Counted from the stretch's first letter, positions 8,710 through 18,650 are shown. The stretch: DNA of 64,000 nt from Sphingomonas sp. LR60 (GCF_036855935.1 NZ_JASPFK010000001.1:3226501-3290500); one strand, 5' to 3'. Notes: generated by a model not told the origin, from the letters alone. Made by a program: numbers and translations.

Positions 8710-10249
8710 AATGATCGTCCTTCCTCTTGCAGCGGCAGGGCGATCTCGCATCGCACTCCACCCCTACAAACGTCAGCTGCGTTTCCGCACCATATTGATA
8801 AGGCAACGCCTCACAGATCAATTCCGTCCCAAAGCCCTGACGGCAAGGGGAAATCGACAAGGCCGGCACACCCTTCTCCGTCCAGGTCAGCCGAACGCCC
8901 CTTGTATCATCCTCCTCGACATAGGTCGACCATGCGACGTGCAGCATCGCGCCGGGGCGTTTCAGCGCGCCGTACTTGATCGAATTGATCGCCAGTTCGT
9001 GGATGGCCAGCCCGATCGCCTCGGCGGCGCGCGGTGGCAGCGTGACGTCCGGTCCCGCGATCGTCACCGCCTCGCCATCGGCCACACCGACGCTCAGCAA
9101 TTCGTCGCGAATCAGGTTTTGCAGGTCGACCTGCCCGCTCGCGGTCTGCGTCACGATCGCCTGCGTCCGCGCCAGTGCATCGAGCCGCCCACGGAAATGA
9201 TCCGCGACGTCGTCCAGCGCCCCGCCCGCCTCGACCGTGCGCGAAAAGACCGACCGGACCACGGTCAGGATGTTGCGGACGCGGTGCTGCAATTCCGCGA
9301 CCAGTCGTCGCTGCCGTTGCTCCAGCAGATGCATCTCATGGACGTCGGTCGCCGCACCGAACCAATGCGTCACCGCCGATGTTTCGGCGCGCCGCGGCAC
9401 CTGCCGCATCAGGAACCAGCGATACTCGCCGTCACGATCGCGCAGCCGCAATTGCTGCTCGAGCGACTCGTCATGCGTATAGGATCTGCGGAACGCCGCC
9501 TCGGTCGTCGCGCGATCGTCGGGATGCACCGCCGCGAGCCATCCCCAATCGGCCGCCTCCTCCTCGTTCTGCCCGGTGAGGTCGGCCCATTGGCTTTCGC
9601 TCATCTTGTTGTTGCCGCTCTGGTCGGTGCGCCACAGCATTGCCGGGACCAGTTCCATGCTCACGCGGCGCATGTCCTCGCTCTCGCGCAACGCCAGCTC
9701 GGCGCGCTTGCCCGTCAACGCCTGCACGATCGCGGGTGCCAGTTCCTCCACCGCCTCGCGGTCGATATCGCGGAAGCCGCCGCGGCGATTGCCCAGCCCG
9801 ATGATGCCGATCAACCTGCCCTGCCGACGAAGCGGCACGCCCAGGAACGAGTCCAGCGGCGGATGGCCATGCGGCGTGCCGATCGAATCGGGGTGACCCG
9901 CGGCATCGTTGGTGATCAGGCTGGCATCGTCATGGATGACGCGCCCGTACAGGCCATGCAGGTCGAGATGGGTGGGCAGCATGTTCTCGGCGCCGTCCGG
10001 CCACGCCTCCCGAAAGACCTTCCACGCGCGATCGCTGATCGCCAGATCGTGCAACCGATCGCGCGCCGGGGTCAGCTCCGCCATGAAGCTGAAGGACGCG
10101 CCGGTCAGGTCCTCCGCGGCGGCAAGGCACAATCTTCCCAGCGCCTCGTCGGTGGTCGCGCCCAACGCCTCGTGGAAGATGCGGTTGATCGCCTGCAGCA
10201 CCGCATTCTTGCGCGCGAGCGTTTCGAGGAGGTCGGTCTCGTCATGCAT
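8706..10249 (-). CDS. GAF-PAS HWE-family sensor histidine kinase, frameshifted near its end
   Basis: A soluble sensor kinase of about 514 residues with no membrane helices. A GAF domain (about 15-175) and a PAS domain (about 190-310, MLWRTDQSGNNKMSESQW, VHPDDRA) precede an HWE kinase core with the phospho-acceptor block VAELQHRVRNILTVVRSV and ATPase-region motif AIHELAINSIKYGAL. The frame breaks at a four-base C/G run at 8761-8764. One more base gives the conserved HWE tail FVGGGVRCEIALPL and a stop at 8706 overlapping the receiver gene. The ATG at 10249 with GAAGG just upstream is preferred to a TTG at 10309. HWE kinases often answer light, redox or general stress; the signal here is unknown. 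Confidence 0.87.
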
Positions 10250-10333
10250 CTCGGCCTTCACCGTCGCCTCCCCTGCCGGTTGCCGTTCGCGCGGTGGGTT
10301 CTGGACCAAAGCGCGCAGCTTAGCGACCCGTAA

Positions 10334-11401
10334 TCAGCGCGCCTCGCCCGCCAGATAGCGTGCGAGCGGGTCGATCAGCTCTTCGGGGATGCGCCGCGCG
10401 ATGACGGGCATCACGTTCTGCGGCAGGCGCGCGTCGATCTCCTTGCCGTCGCCCTTCCAGTAACGCAGTCGCGCGGCGATGTAATCGGCGCGCTGCCCGA
10501 CCAGCAACGGCTGCGGCTTGCCCGCGCCGTGGCAGCTTGCGCACGCCGGCAATTGCCGCGCCGGCAGACCGCGCTCGACGATCACCCGCGCGCGCGGATC
10601 GTCGCGCGGAACGGCATCCGCGCGCAGGCCCGGCAGCGCCGCGAAATGCGCCGCCAGCTCTTGCCGCTCCTCGGCGGTCAGGGTAGCGGCGGCATTCGCC
10701 ATGACCGCGCTCGCGCGTCGCCCGTCGGCATAGGCGGCCAGCGCCGCCGCCAGATAGCGCGGATGCTGCCCGCCGAGGATCGGGATATCCGGCTGCCCGC
10801 GCCCGCGTCCGTCCGCACCATGGCAGGCGACGCATCCCGCGAGCATGTTGCTGCCCAACGCGCGGACGTCGGCGGTGCCCGCCCCCTGCGCCTGCCCGCT
10901 CAGGGTGCGATATTGCGCTGGCGTCATCCCCGGCAGGCGGCGGACGAACGCCACCATGCGGCGGATCTCGTCATCGCGCTTCGCCCCGGCCCACGCCGGC
11001 ATCCCCGAATATTTCACGCCGTGCCGCAGAATGTAGAACAGCTGCCCGTCGGTCCATTGCCGCGCGTTGATCGCCAGATCGGGCGCGGGCGGCATCGCCT
11101 TCTGCATCACCGGCGAGGGCCGCTGTCCCGGCGCGCCATGGCAACTGGCGCAGGCGGCGGCGAAATGCCCCGCGGCGCTCACCAGCCCGCCGTCGGTCGC
11201 GATCGGATCCTTGGGCGAGTCGAAGAAGCTGTGCGTCTTGACCGAGTTGCGCATCGTCCAATGCAGGAACCATTCGGTCACCGCCCAATGCCCCGACGAC
11301 GCGGCGATGTTGAACACGCCCGACCAGGCGAAGAGCAACCCGGCCAGCACGATCCCGAGCAACCCGGCGACCACGCGCTTCCATGTCAGCCGGATCGTCA
11401 T
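10334..11401 (-). CDS. Triheme c-type cytochrome, membrane-anchored
   Basis: A 355-residue protein with one N-terminal membrane helix (VVAGLLGIVLAGLLFAW) and three heme-attachment sites: CASCH near residue 85, CVACH near 190 and CASCH near 290. The layout resembles a mono-heme domain followed by a cytochrome c4-like diheme pair. It is the last gene of the caa3 oxidase operon, and its ATG overlaps the ctaG stop by 4 bases. It probably passes electrons to the subunit II cytochrome domain from periplasmic dehydrogenases or the bc1 complex. The operon link is direct; the electron route is inferred. Confidence 0.88.
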   Translation of the reverse strand: MTIRLTWKRVVAGLLGIVLAGLLFAWSGVFNIAASSGHWAVTEWFLHWTMRNSVKTHSFFDSPKDPIATDGGLVSAAGHFAAACASCHGAPGQRPSPVMQKAMPPAPDLAINARQWTDGQLFYILRHGVKYSGMPAWAGAKRDDEIRRMVAFVRRLPGMTPAQYRTLSGQAQGAGTADVRALGSNMLAGCVACHGADGRGRGQPDIPILGGQHPRYLAAALAAYADGRRASAVMANAAATLTAEERQELAAHFAALPGLRADAVPRDDPRARVIVERGLPARQLPACASCHGAGKPQPLLVGQRADYIAARLRYWKGDGKEIDARLPQNVMPVIARRIPEELIDPLARYLAGEAR

Positions 11402-12063
11402 GCCGCCGCGCGCTCCCTCAACATCGTGCCGAGCAACGCCAGCCCGCCCAGACAATAAGCCGCTCCGCCGACCACCAGCATCACCACGCCGCCCAACTGT
11501 TGGTCGGCGAGCGGCGACAATCCCGGCGCAGGATGCATCGCCATCATCGCGTAGAGCGGTCGCGGCGCGAGCCCGATCAGCGCGCCCAGCAGTGTCATGT
11601 GCATCGACGTCAGTAACAACGCCGCCACCCCGCCCGCCGGATGCGCGATCGCCGCCCGCCACAGCCCGACCCCGACGACTAGGAACATCGCCTGCTCGAT
11701 CAGCGCGATGGCGACATGACCATCGGCCAACGCGCGTAGCGCGGGCGCGTGCCACGCCCAGACCACGACGAACTCGACGGTCGCCCACGCCAACGGGCTG
11801 CTGGCCCCGACAAGACCGTCATTCCCGCGCAGGCGGGAATCCAGACGCGCGGGTCCATCGAAAGAAACGCAACCGTCAGAGGTTCTGGATTCCCGCCTGC
11901 GCGGGAATGACGGTGCGAGAGGGTGCCACTGCACGGCCCACGCCAGCACCGGCGCCGCCACCGCCACCGCAACCATATGCGCCGCCATATGCCCGCTCAT
12001 CCCCAGCCCGACGAACCCGAGCCACGTCGCCGCCACCGCGAACACGATCCCCAGCGCCATCAT
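11398..12063 (-). CDS. ctaG: CtaG-type (caa3_CtaG) oxidase assembly membrane protein with an inserted palindromic repeat
   Basis: A polytopic membrane protein of about 221 residues resembling the caa3-type CtaG family, which supports copper-oxidase assembly. Family-like features are GMSGHMAAHMVAVAVAAP in an early helix, FVVVWAWHAPALR, and LLLTSMHMTLLGALIGLAPRPLY. Between the second and third helices lies a stretch of about 33 residues, including PRRRESR and DSRLRGNDG, encoded by an intact palindromic repeat (11816-11913) that also occurs between genes elsewhere in the window. It adds no stop and keeps frame. The start at 12063 overlaps the upstream stop by one base (TGATG); an ATG at 12072 is the alternative. 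Confidence 0.82.
   Translation of the reverse strand: MMALGIVFAVAATWLGFVGLGMSGHMAAHMVAVAVAAPVLAWAVQWHPLAPSFPRRRESRTSDGCVSFDGPARLDSRLRGNDGLVGASSPLAWATVEFVVVWAWHAPALRALADGHVAIALIEQAMFLVVGVGLWRAAIAHPAGGVAALLLTSMHMTLLGALIGLAPRPLYAMMAMHPAPGLSPLADQQLGGVVMLVVGGAAYCLGGLALLGTMLRERAAA
11816..11913. repeat. Family A palindromic repeat inside ctaG (98 bp)
   Basis: Near-perfect terminal inverted arms begin CCGTCATTCCCGCG and end CGCGGGAATGACGG. The middle segment of about 40 bases is shared with the copies at 17957-18053 and 20402-20497. It is the only family A copy here that lies inside a gene, where it is translated in frame on the minus strand. Confidence 0.9.
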
Positions 12064-12470
12064 CACCGGCAATCCGTCAGCATCAGCGCTGGCACCGCGG
12101 TGAAGATCACCGCCACGAAACTCAGCCCCGCCAGCAACAGCGTGGACATCGCGAGGAATCGCAGCCGGTCGATGTCGGTCCCCTGATCGTGCGGCGCCGG
12201 GTCGCCGGAGCTATGCGTTTGCACCCACGCGATCCAGCCGGAGGCCAGGATAATCGCCTCCGCCACCAGCGTCCCGATCACGAACGCCGTGGTGAACCGC
12301 GGAAACGCCCCCAGCTTGGCACAACTCACGGCAACCCACAGATAGCAGAACAGGAAGTGCACCGCCCACACGCTCGGCGGGACGATCAACGTCCACAACG
12401 TGACGCGCAGCTCGCGCAGCCGGTGCCGGAAGCCGCGCCGCTCGGGGCCGTGAGGCGCCTCGTTCTTCAT
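12063..12470 (-). CDS. Small four-helix membrane protein in the caa3 oxidase operon
   Basis: A 135-residue protein with about four predicted membrane helices (TLWTLIVPPSVWAVHFLFCYL, AFVIGTLVAEAIILASGWIAW and a C-terminal LLLAGLSFVAVIFTAVPAL). The family is not recognised with confidence. It sits between the oxidase subunit I/III gene (4-base ATGA overlap) and ctaG (1-base overlap), so it is translated with them. It may be a small structural subunit, comparable in place to subunit IV, or an assembly factor. It has no heme or copper motif. Confidence 0.75.
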   Translation of the reverse strand: MKNEAPHGPERRGFRHRLRELRVTLWTLIVPPSVWAVHFLFCYLWVAVSCAKLGAFPRFTTAFVIGTLVAEAIILASGWIAWVQTHSSGDPAPHDQGTDIDRLRFLAMSTLLLAGLSFVAVIFTAVPALMLTDCR

Positions 12471-14991
12471 GCCGCCCCCGGAAACAGGCCGATCGTGGCG
12501 TAGGTAACGAGCGCGGTCAGCGCCATGAAATGCTGATAGACCGTGATGTTGCGGATATCGGCGTCATACTTCGGCGTCATCTTCCCCGCCAGGCTGCGCG
12601 CCAGCGTGTAGAGCTGCATGATCGCCCCCACGCCCGCGTGCGCCGTGGTCCAAATCACCAGAGTCCAGACGATCGCCGGATAGACGTGCAGCTTCGGCGC
12701 GAGCCCCGAGAGCCACGGTCCGGCCAGCCCTGCGCCGATCGCCGCCAGCGACGCGACCGCGCCCAGCGCCAGCAACCCACGCGCCATTCCGACGGCACCG
12801 CGCTTGTTCGTCTCGCGCGCCGCAATCGTCATCAGCCACGCCGCCAGCGACACCGCCAGCGCCACCATCGGCCAGAACGCCCCCGGCCCGTCGAGCCCCG
12901 CGCCGCTCGGCGGGAAGTCCTCATGCCGCGTCCAGAAGAAGAAGTAACCGAACACCAGCCCCGAAAAAGCGGTCGCGTCCGCCATCATTGTGATGAACAT
13001 CGCCCACCATCCGCTCGCCGAAACGCCCGAGATATAGAGCGGCAGTTCGATGCCGTGCCCGATCGGCTTGCTGTCCTTCTCCGGGATTTCGGCGGTGCCG
13101 GTCCACAGCCACAGCAGCACCATCCCCAGCGTCACCACCGCACCCACCAGCGCAGCCCAATAAAGATGATAGGTGGTCAGGATGAACACGCTGCCCAGCG
13201 CGATCGCGGTCAGCATCGGCTTGATGCTAGGCCCGCCTAACCGCACCACCTGCACCGGCCGCGCGTCGAGCACGCTGGTGATGATCGTCTCGCGGCGGCC
13301 TTCCTCGGCGTCGGGCAGGAAGAAGCGACCCTCGTCGACCTTCTTCACGAAATCCTTCTGGTCCCAGATCGGATAGCGGCTTTCGATCAGCGGAACCGAG
13401 CGGATGCCCCAGTCCTCGTCGTCGGGATGCGCGAGCCATTCGAGCGTCCCCGCGTCCCATGGATTGCGCCGGCTCTTTTCACGCCTTGGGCTGAGCGCCA
13501 GATCGACACACACGATCGCCACGCCCGCCGCGAACACCCACGACCCGATCGTCGAGGCGAGGTTGAGTCCGCCGATTCCCAGCTCGGCAGGATAGGTGAA
13601 CACCCGCCGCGGCATCCCGAGCAACCCGGAAAAATGCATCGGGAAAAGGTCAGGTTCGCGCCCGCGAACAGGAACCAAAAGGCCGTGCGCCCCATCCGGT
13701 CGGACAGCTTCTTGCCGGTGATCAGCGGCCAATAATAATAGAGGCCGCCGAACAACGGAATCAGCGTCCCGCCGATCAGCACGTAATGCAAATGCGCGAC
13801 GATGAAATAGGTGTCGTGCGCCTGCCAGTCGAACGGCGCGATCGCCACCATCACGCCAGTCAGCCCGCCGATCACGAAGATCGCGAGCGACCCCGTCACG
13901 TACAACAGCGGCGTCGACCACACGACGCGCCCCGCCCACATGGTCGCGATGAACGCGAAGATCTGGATACCGGTCGGGATCGCCACCGCCTCGGACGCTG
14001 CGGAGAAGAACGCGAGGCTGATCTTGGGCAGCCCGGTCGTGAACATATGGTGGACCCACAGCCCGAAGCTGAGGAACGCCGTCCCGACCGCCGCGAGCAC
14101 GATCCACGGGTAACCGAGCAGATGCCGCCGCGCGAAGGTCGGAACGATCATCGCGAACAGCGCGATCGACGGTAGGAAGACGATATAGACTTCGGGGTGG
14201 CCGAAGATCCAGAACAGGTGCTGCCACAGGATCGGGTCGCCACCCTTGGCCTGATCGAAGAACGGCCAGCCGAGCAGCCGCTCCATCTCGAACAGCACGT
14301 CGCCCGCGATCAGCGGCGGGAAGGCGAACAGGATCATCACCGCCACGACCAGAATGTACCAGGCGTACAGTGGCATCAGATTCAGCCGCATTCCTGGCGG
14401 CCGGCACTTAAGCACCCCGACGATCAACTCGACCGCGGCCGCCACCGACGACACCTCGATAAAGCTGAGCCCCAGCATCCAGATGTCGGCGCCCAGCCCG
14501 CTCAGGTCGGTGCGGGTGGTGAACGGCGGGTACATGAACCAGCCGCCATCGGGCGCGACGTTGAAGAAGATCGAGCCGGAGACGAACACGCCCCCGATCA
14601 GGAAGCTCCAGTAACCGAACGCCGACAGCCGCGGGAACGGCAGGTCGCGCGCGCCCAGCAATTGCGGCAGCAGGATGATCGAGACCGCCTCGAACATCGG
14701 CACCGCGAACAGGAACATCATCATCGACCCGTGCAGCGTGAACAGCTGGTTGAAGGTCGCGGGCGAGACGAGGTCGTTTTCGGGAACGGCGAGCTGCGCG
14801 CGCATGATCATCGCCAGCACGCCGGCGAACAGCATGAAGCCGAACGCGGTCAGCGTGTACCAGACGCCGACCTGGTTGTTGTTGGTGTCGGTCCAGCGGA
14901 AGAACCAGCCCGTCGGCGGCTTCCACACCTCACGCAGCCGCTCTTCCTGCGCGGCGCGAAGCGCGGGATCGTCCTGTGCATGGAGGCTCAT
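12467..14991 (-). CDS. ctaD: Cytochrome c oxidase subunit I+III fusion (caa3 type), frameshifted
   Basis: The catalytic subunit of a heme-copper oxidase reducing O2 to water at the inner membrane. The first 530 or so residues are subunit I, with FTLHGSMMMF, the CuB/Tyr motif FGHPEVYIVFLP, the VHHMFTTG histidine pair and the heme-ligand helix VAHLHYVLIGG. The C-terminal 200 or so residues are subunit III-like (GVSASGWWAMFITMMADATAF; AGVGAIMQLYTLARSLAG). This I+III fusion occurs in many alphaproteobacterial caa3 operons. The frame breaks in a four-A/T run at 13644-13647 between ANLTF and PMHFSG. One more T in the coding strand restores a protein of about 841 residues. The start overlaps the subunit II stop by 4 bases. 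Confidence 0.92.
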
Positions 14992-15915
14992 TGCAACTGC
15001 TCCAGCCAGCGCGCGATCGTCGCGGCATCCTCATGCGTCATCTGCGGATAGGCGGGCATCCGCGCGCCCGGCTTCACCGTCGGCGCCTCGCGGATGAAGC
15101 GCACCAGATTGTCGTGGGTCAGCTTCTGCATCCCCGCGCCCAGCGAAGCGCGCGCGCCGAGGTGCGTCAGGTTCGGCCCGATCGCCGCGTCCGACAGGCC
15201 CGCGACCGTGTGGCAGCCACCGCAGCCGTTCGCCGTGAACAGCCGCGCGCCGTCACCACCGACCGGCACGGGCGTGCGTCGCGCCGCCAGCCACGCGTCG
15301 AACGCGGCCGGCTCCATCGCCACCACATCGAACGCCATCAGCGCATGGCTCAACCCGCAGAATTCGGCGCATTGCCCGCGAAACCGCCCGGCGCGCGTGG
15401 CGTGGACGACCAGCTTGTTCGTCCGCCCCGGCACCATGTCGAGCTTCCCCGCCAGCCCCGGCACCCAGAAACTGTGCAGAACGTCGCCGGCTTCGAGCAG
15501 CAGCTCGACATTGCGGCCGACCGGCACGCGCAGCTCGTTCGAATCGTCGATCGCCGCTTGCCCGGCCGGCTGGTAGCGGACCCGCCACCAGAATTGCTCG
15601 CCGACGACGGTGATCCGCAGGTCGTCGGGCTTGACCGCGATCGGCCGCATCGCGGGCAGCGTGGCGATCAGCAACGTCAGCAGCACCACGGTCGGGATGA
15701 TTCCGCCCGCCCACAGCACCAGCCGCATCCCCTGCTGGTGCGTGATCGCGCCATCGCGGCTGCGTTGCGCGACGAACATCAGCGTGCCGACCGCCACCGC
15801 GATCACCACCGCGCCCAGCACCATCCAGCCGGTCAGCCCGGCCAGCCACGCCGCCTCGGTGCCGAAAGTCGCGAATGCGGATTGTCGTCCGGAACTGAAA
15901 ATCGTCGTGCCTCAC
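14988..15915 (-). CDS. ctaC: Cytochrome c oxidase subunit II with fused cytochrome c domain (caa3), uncertain N-terminus
   Basis: Subunit II has two N-terminal helices, a CuA domain (HSFWVPGLAGKLDM; the copper ligands in GQCAEFCGLSHALM) and a C-terminal mono-heme domain with CGGCH, which marks it as caa3 type. The first ATG in the main frame (15824) starts inside the first helix. The codons before it still read like family sequence (SGRQSAFATFGTEAAWLAGL). A GTG at 15915 begins the gene if one base is surplus in the four-A run at 15898-15901; that gives about 308 residues. The limits shown use that reading; 15824 is the conservative start. Confidence 0.85.
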
Positions 15916-15996
15916 CCCTATTCGTGGATTAAGGGCCGGGACGGACGCTTTGTTCCTTTGTAACGGTAACGTTATGTTGCCACGGTGGCGTAGCGC

Positions 15997-16623
15997 TCAG
16001 AAGACCGCCGCGACCATTTGCCGGAACGCGTCGCCGCGATGGCTGATCTCGTTCTTCGCCGGCTCGTCCATCTCGCCGAACGTGATGTCATGCCCGACCG
16101 GCTGGAAAACCGGATCATAGCCATGGCCCTTGTCGCCGCGCGGTGGCCAGACGAGCGTGCCGTCGACGCGCCCCTCGAACCATTCGACATGCCCGTCGGG
16201 CCACGCCAGCGCCAAGGCGCAGACGAAATGCGCGTCGCGCGGCGCGTCGGGCGTTTCGGCGAGCTTGTCCTCGACCAGCCGCATCGCATGCACGAAGTCC
16301 TTCTCCGGCCCGCCCCAGCGTGCCGAGAAGATGCCGGGATCGCCGCCCAGCGCATCGACGCACAAGCCGCTGTCGTCGGCGAGCGCGGGCAGCCCCGACA
16401 GGTCCGCCGCCGCGCGCGCCTTCAACTCGGCGTTCATCACGAAGGTGGTGCCGGTCTCCTCCGGCTCGGGCAGGTCGAGCGCCCCCGCCGAGACGACGTC
16501 GAGCCCGCGGCCCTCCAGCAATGCCGCGATCTCGCGCACCTTGCCGGCGTTATGGCTGGCGATCACCAGCTTGCCGGGCTGGAGCTTGCGGATCGCCTGC
16601 GGCTCCTTGCCCTCCCCGCTCAT
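15997..16623 (-). CDS. rdgB: RdgB/HAM1 non-canonical purine NTP pyrophosphatase
   Basis: This 208-residue enzyme hydrolyses dITP, dXTP and ITP to monophosphates, keeping deaminated purines out of DNA and RNA. Family motifs are [13 protein letters not shown], the catalytic/metal [19 protein letters not shown], and the base-recognition [10 protein letters not shown] with the C-terminal EISHRGDAF. Its ATG overlaps the stop of rph by 4 bases, a pairing common in alphaproteobacteria. Length and motifs are complete. Confidence 0.96.
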   Translation of the reverse strand: MSGEGKEPQAIRKLQPGKLVIASHNAGKVREIAALLEGRGLDVVSAGALDLPEPEETGTTFVMNAELKARAAADLSGLPALADDSGLCVDALGGDPGIFSARWGGPEKDFVHAMRLVEDKLAETPDAPRDAHFVCALALAWPDGHVEWFEGRVDGTLVWPPRGDKGHGYDPVFQPVGHDITFGEMDEPAKNEISHRGDAFRQMVAAVF

Positions 16624-17333
16624 GCGACCGCGCGCGCCTGTGCGGCGAAGATCTCGTTGCAGCCGATCCGCGAGAGGCGCAGCAGACGCAGCAGCGCTTC
16701 CTCGTCATAGGTGGCGTGCTCGGCGGTCGCCTGCGCCTCGGCGATGTGACCGTTTTCGAGCAGCACGAAATTGGCGTCGGCGTCGGCGTTCGAATCCTCG
16801 TCGTAATCGAGGTCGAGCACCGGATTGCCCTGATAGATGCCGCACGACACCGCCGCGATCTTCTGCTTGATCGGGTCGGCGGTCAGCTTGCCCGACGCGA
16901 GCAGCCCGTCGACCGCCAGCCGCAGTGCGACCCACGCGCCCGAGATCGACGCGGTGCGCGTGCCGCCATCGGCCTGGATCACGTCGCAGTCGAGCGTGAT
17001 CTGCCGTTCGCCGAGCAACGTCATGTCGGTGACCGCGCGCAACGACCGCCCGATCAGCCGCTGGATTTCCTGCGTACGGCCCGATTGCTTGCCCTTAGCG
17101 GCCTCGCGGCTGCCGCGCGTGTGCGTGGCGCGCGGGAGCATCCCGTATTCGGCCGTTACCCAGCCCTGCCCCTTGCCGCGCAGGAACGGCGGCACGCGCT
17201 CTTCGACCGAGGCGGTGACCAGCACCTTGGTATCGCCGAAGCCGATCAGCACCGAACCTTCGGCGTGGCGGGTGAAGCGCGGCTCGATCGTGATCGGGCG
17301 CATCTGGTCGGGGGTGCGGCCGCTGGGGCGCAT
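16620..17333 (-). CDS. rph: Ribonuclease PH
   Basis: This 237-residue phosphorolytic 3'-5' exoribonuclease trims tRNA 3' ends. It carries the family N-terminus [17 protein letters not shown], followed by [14 protein letters not shown], the phosphate-binding region [20 protein letters not shown] (a 20-residue stretch), [20 protein letters not shown] and [17 protein letters not shown]. The length is normal. It heads a two-gene operon with rdgB and is divergent from the lipoprotein gene at 17412. The nearby hrcA-grpE pair reproduces the usual alphaproteobacterial rph/hrcA neighbourhood, here with two small genes inserted between. Confidence 0.96.
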   Translation of the reverse strand: MRPSGRTPDQMRPITIEPRFTRHAEGSVLIGFGDTKVLVTASVEERVPPFLRGKGQGWVTAEYGMLPRATHTRGSREAAKGKQSGRTQEIQRLIGRSLRAVTDMTLLGERQITLDCDVIQADGGTRTASISGAWVALRLAVDGLLASGKLTADPIKQKIAAVSCGIYQGNPVLDLDYDEDSNADADANFVLLENGHIAEAQATAEHATYDEEALLRLLRLSRIGCNEIFAAQARAVA

Positions 17334-17411
17334 TCAACTCTCCTCAAGGTCGGATCGCCCACGCCCTAGCGGGGTTGGTGCGACGGCGCCAGCGGCTAAC
17401 AGGAGGATGCG

Positions 17412-17909
17412 ATGCGGGTAATGATGGCGATGCTGGTGCTGGTGGCGGGCTGCACCCCCGTCGAGCTGCGGTCGCCCCCGGCGGCGGGCGCACCGATGCC
17501 GATCGAGGGCGACTCGATCAGTTATGCCACGGGACCGTGCTACGGCACCTGCCCGGTCTATCGCGTGACGATCCATCCCGACGGCACCGGCACGTTCGAG
17601 GGCGAGCGCTTCACCGCCGTGACGGGCAGCCGCGACTTCCGCGCGACGCCTGACACCTACCGCCGCTTCGCCGCCGCGCTCGAACCCTATCGCGCGGACG
17701 GGGAGCGGCGCGTCGAGATGGGCTCGCCCGATTGCGGCCCCGCACCGACCGACATGCCGAGCGTCGACGTCAATTGGGCGATGGCCAGCGGTGGGGCCGG
17801 GCATCTGCATTTCTATTACGGATGCCGGACCGGCAATGCCGCGATGGCACAGGCGCTGAAGGACGCGCCGTCGATCCTGCCGATCGCGGAGTTCATCGGG
17901 AAGCGCTGA
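17412..17909 (+). CDS. DUF6438-type lipoprotein
   Basis: A 165-residue probable lipoprotein of unknown function. The signal MRVMMAMLVLVAGC ends in a lipobox (LVAGC), so it should be lipid-anchored in the periplasm. The mature part starts with a DUF6438-like segment, YATGPCYGTCPVYRVTI, then DGTGTFEGERF. Four cysteines (GPCYGTC, SPDCGP, YGCRTG) may form disulfides. A strong AGGAGG at 17401-17406 fixes the ATG. It is inserted between the divergent rph and hrcA units. Confidence 0.82.
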   Translation: MRVMMAMLVLVAGCTPVELRSPPAAGAPMPIEGDSISYATGPCYGTCPVYRVTIHPDGTGTFEGERFTAVTGSRDFRATPDTYRRFAAALEPYRADGERRVEMGSPDCGPAPTDMPSVDVNWAMASGGAGHLHFYYGCRTGNAAMAQALKDAPSILPIAEFIGKR

Positions 17910-17933
17910 CGGCGGTCAAGCCAGCACCCCACG

Positions 17934-18190
17934 ATCGTCATCCCCGCGAAGCACGACCGTCATCCCCGCGAAGGCGGGGATCCAGACGCGCAGGTCCGTC
18001 GATAGAAGCGCGACGTCCGAGGTTCTGGATCCCCGTCTGAGCGGGGATGACGGAAAAGGAACGGCCTGCCACAAGCGCCGTCGCCCCGCGCAAACGTCAG
18101 AGATACTGGAGCCCCGCCTTCGCAGGAACGACGGAAGGGGACCGGCCCTCCACAAACGCCGTCGCCCCTGCGCAGGCAGGGGCCCATGGC
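17934..18190. repeat. Cluster of family A palindromic repeats, one intact and several decayed
   Basis: The gene-free stretch 17910-18299 is mostly repeats. An intact family A copy spans 17957-18053 (arms CCGTCATCCCCGCG and CGGGGATGACGG, with the same 40-base middle as the ctaG copy). A fragment precedes it at about 17934-17955, and diverged copies follow at about 18090-18137 and 18160-18190. It separates the convergent ends of the DUF6438 gene and the 18300-18650 gene. From about 18190 to 18299 I see nothing. Confidence 0.85.
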
Positions 18191-18299
18191 TCTAAAGTGT
18201 CGCGAGCGGCCAATCACGGCGACCACGGCATCTGTGTCAGCCCGAACGCCCGAACGAAGTCGCGATAAACCTCTGCCCACGCAAGGACGACGGCGCGGA

Positions 18300-18650
18300 T
18301 TACTCCACCACCCACCCCCTCGCCACGGCGGCGTCATCGAACAAGCGCAAATACGATTGCGTCATCACCCGCCGCACCTGCCCGCGCAGCACCGCCCCGA
18401 CCGCCACGATCGCGATCCGGCTGGCCTTGGGAAACGGCCCCATATGCTGAGCCAGCGCCGCCAGCGTCTCCTGCGATTGCGGGCCACATGCGCTCATGTC
18501 GATCAGCAACCGGTATCCGGGCCGGAAGCCCTCCACCAGAAAGCGCCGCATCACATCTCGGGTGTAGGTCACCACCTCGTCGGGCGTGAAGATCCGGTGC
18601 CAGCGGATCGCCAGCAGGTGCGCGTCATGGTCGAATGAGACGTCGTACAT
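18300..18650 (-). CDS. Small STAS/SpoIIAA-like protein of unknown function
   Basis: A soluble 116-residue protein without a signal. The pattern of an early strand pair (DAHLLAIRWHRIFTPDEV), a helix, a strand ending in Asp (GYRLLIDMSACGP), another helix and a strand (ASRIAIVAVGAV) resembles the STAS/SpoIIAA fold used in partner-switching or membrane-sensing proteins. The family is not certain. ATG 18650 gives a natural N-terminus. It is divergent from hrcA with a gap of about 100 bases, which would hold both promoters. Confidence 0.7.
   Translation of the reverse strand: MYDVSFDHDAHLLAIRWHRIFTPDEVVTYTRDVMRRFLVEGFRPGYRLLIDMSACGPQSQETLAALAQHMGPFPKASRIAIVAVGAVLRGQVRRVMTQSYLRLFDDAAVARGWVVE

Noticed and set aside
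15958..15985. TAACGTTA palindrome upstream of the caa3 operon as a regulator site
   Set aside because: Only eight bases are symmetric, no second copy occurs at a comparable place, and no partner regulator is indicated.
17934..18190. CRISPR-like array
   Set aside because: The repeats are long palindromes of unequal spacing and decay, with no constant direct repeat and spacer pattern and no cas genes nearby.
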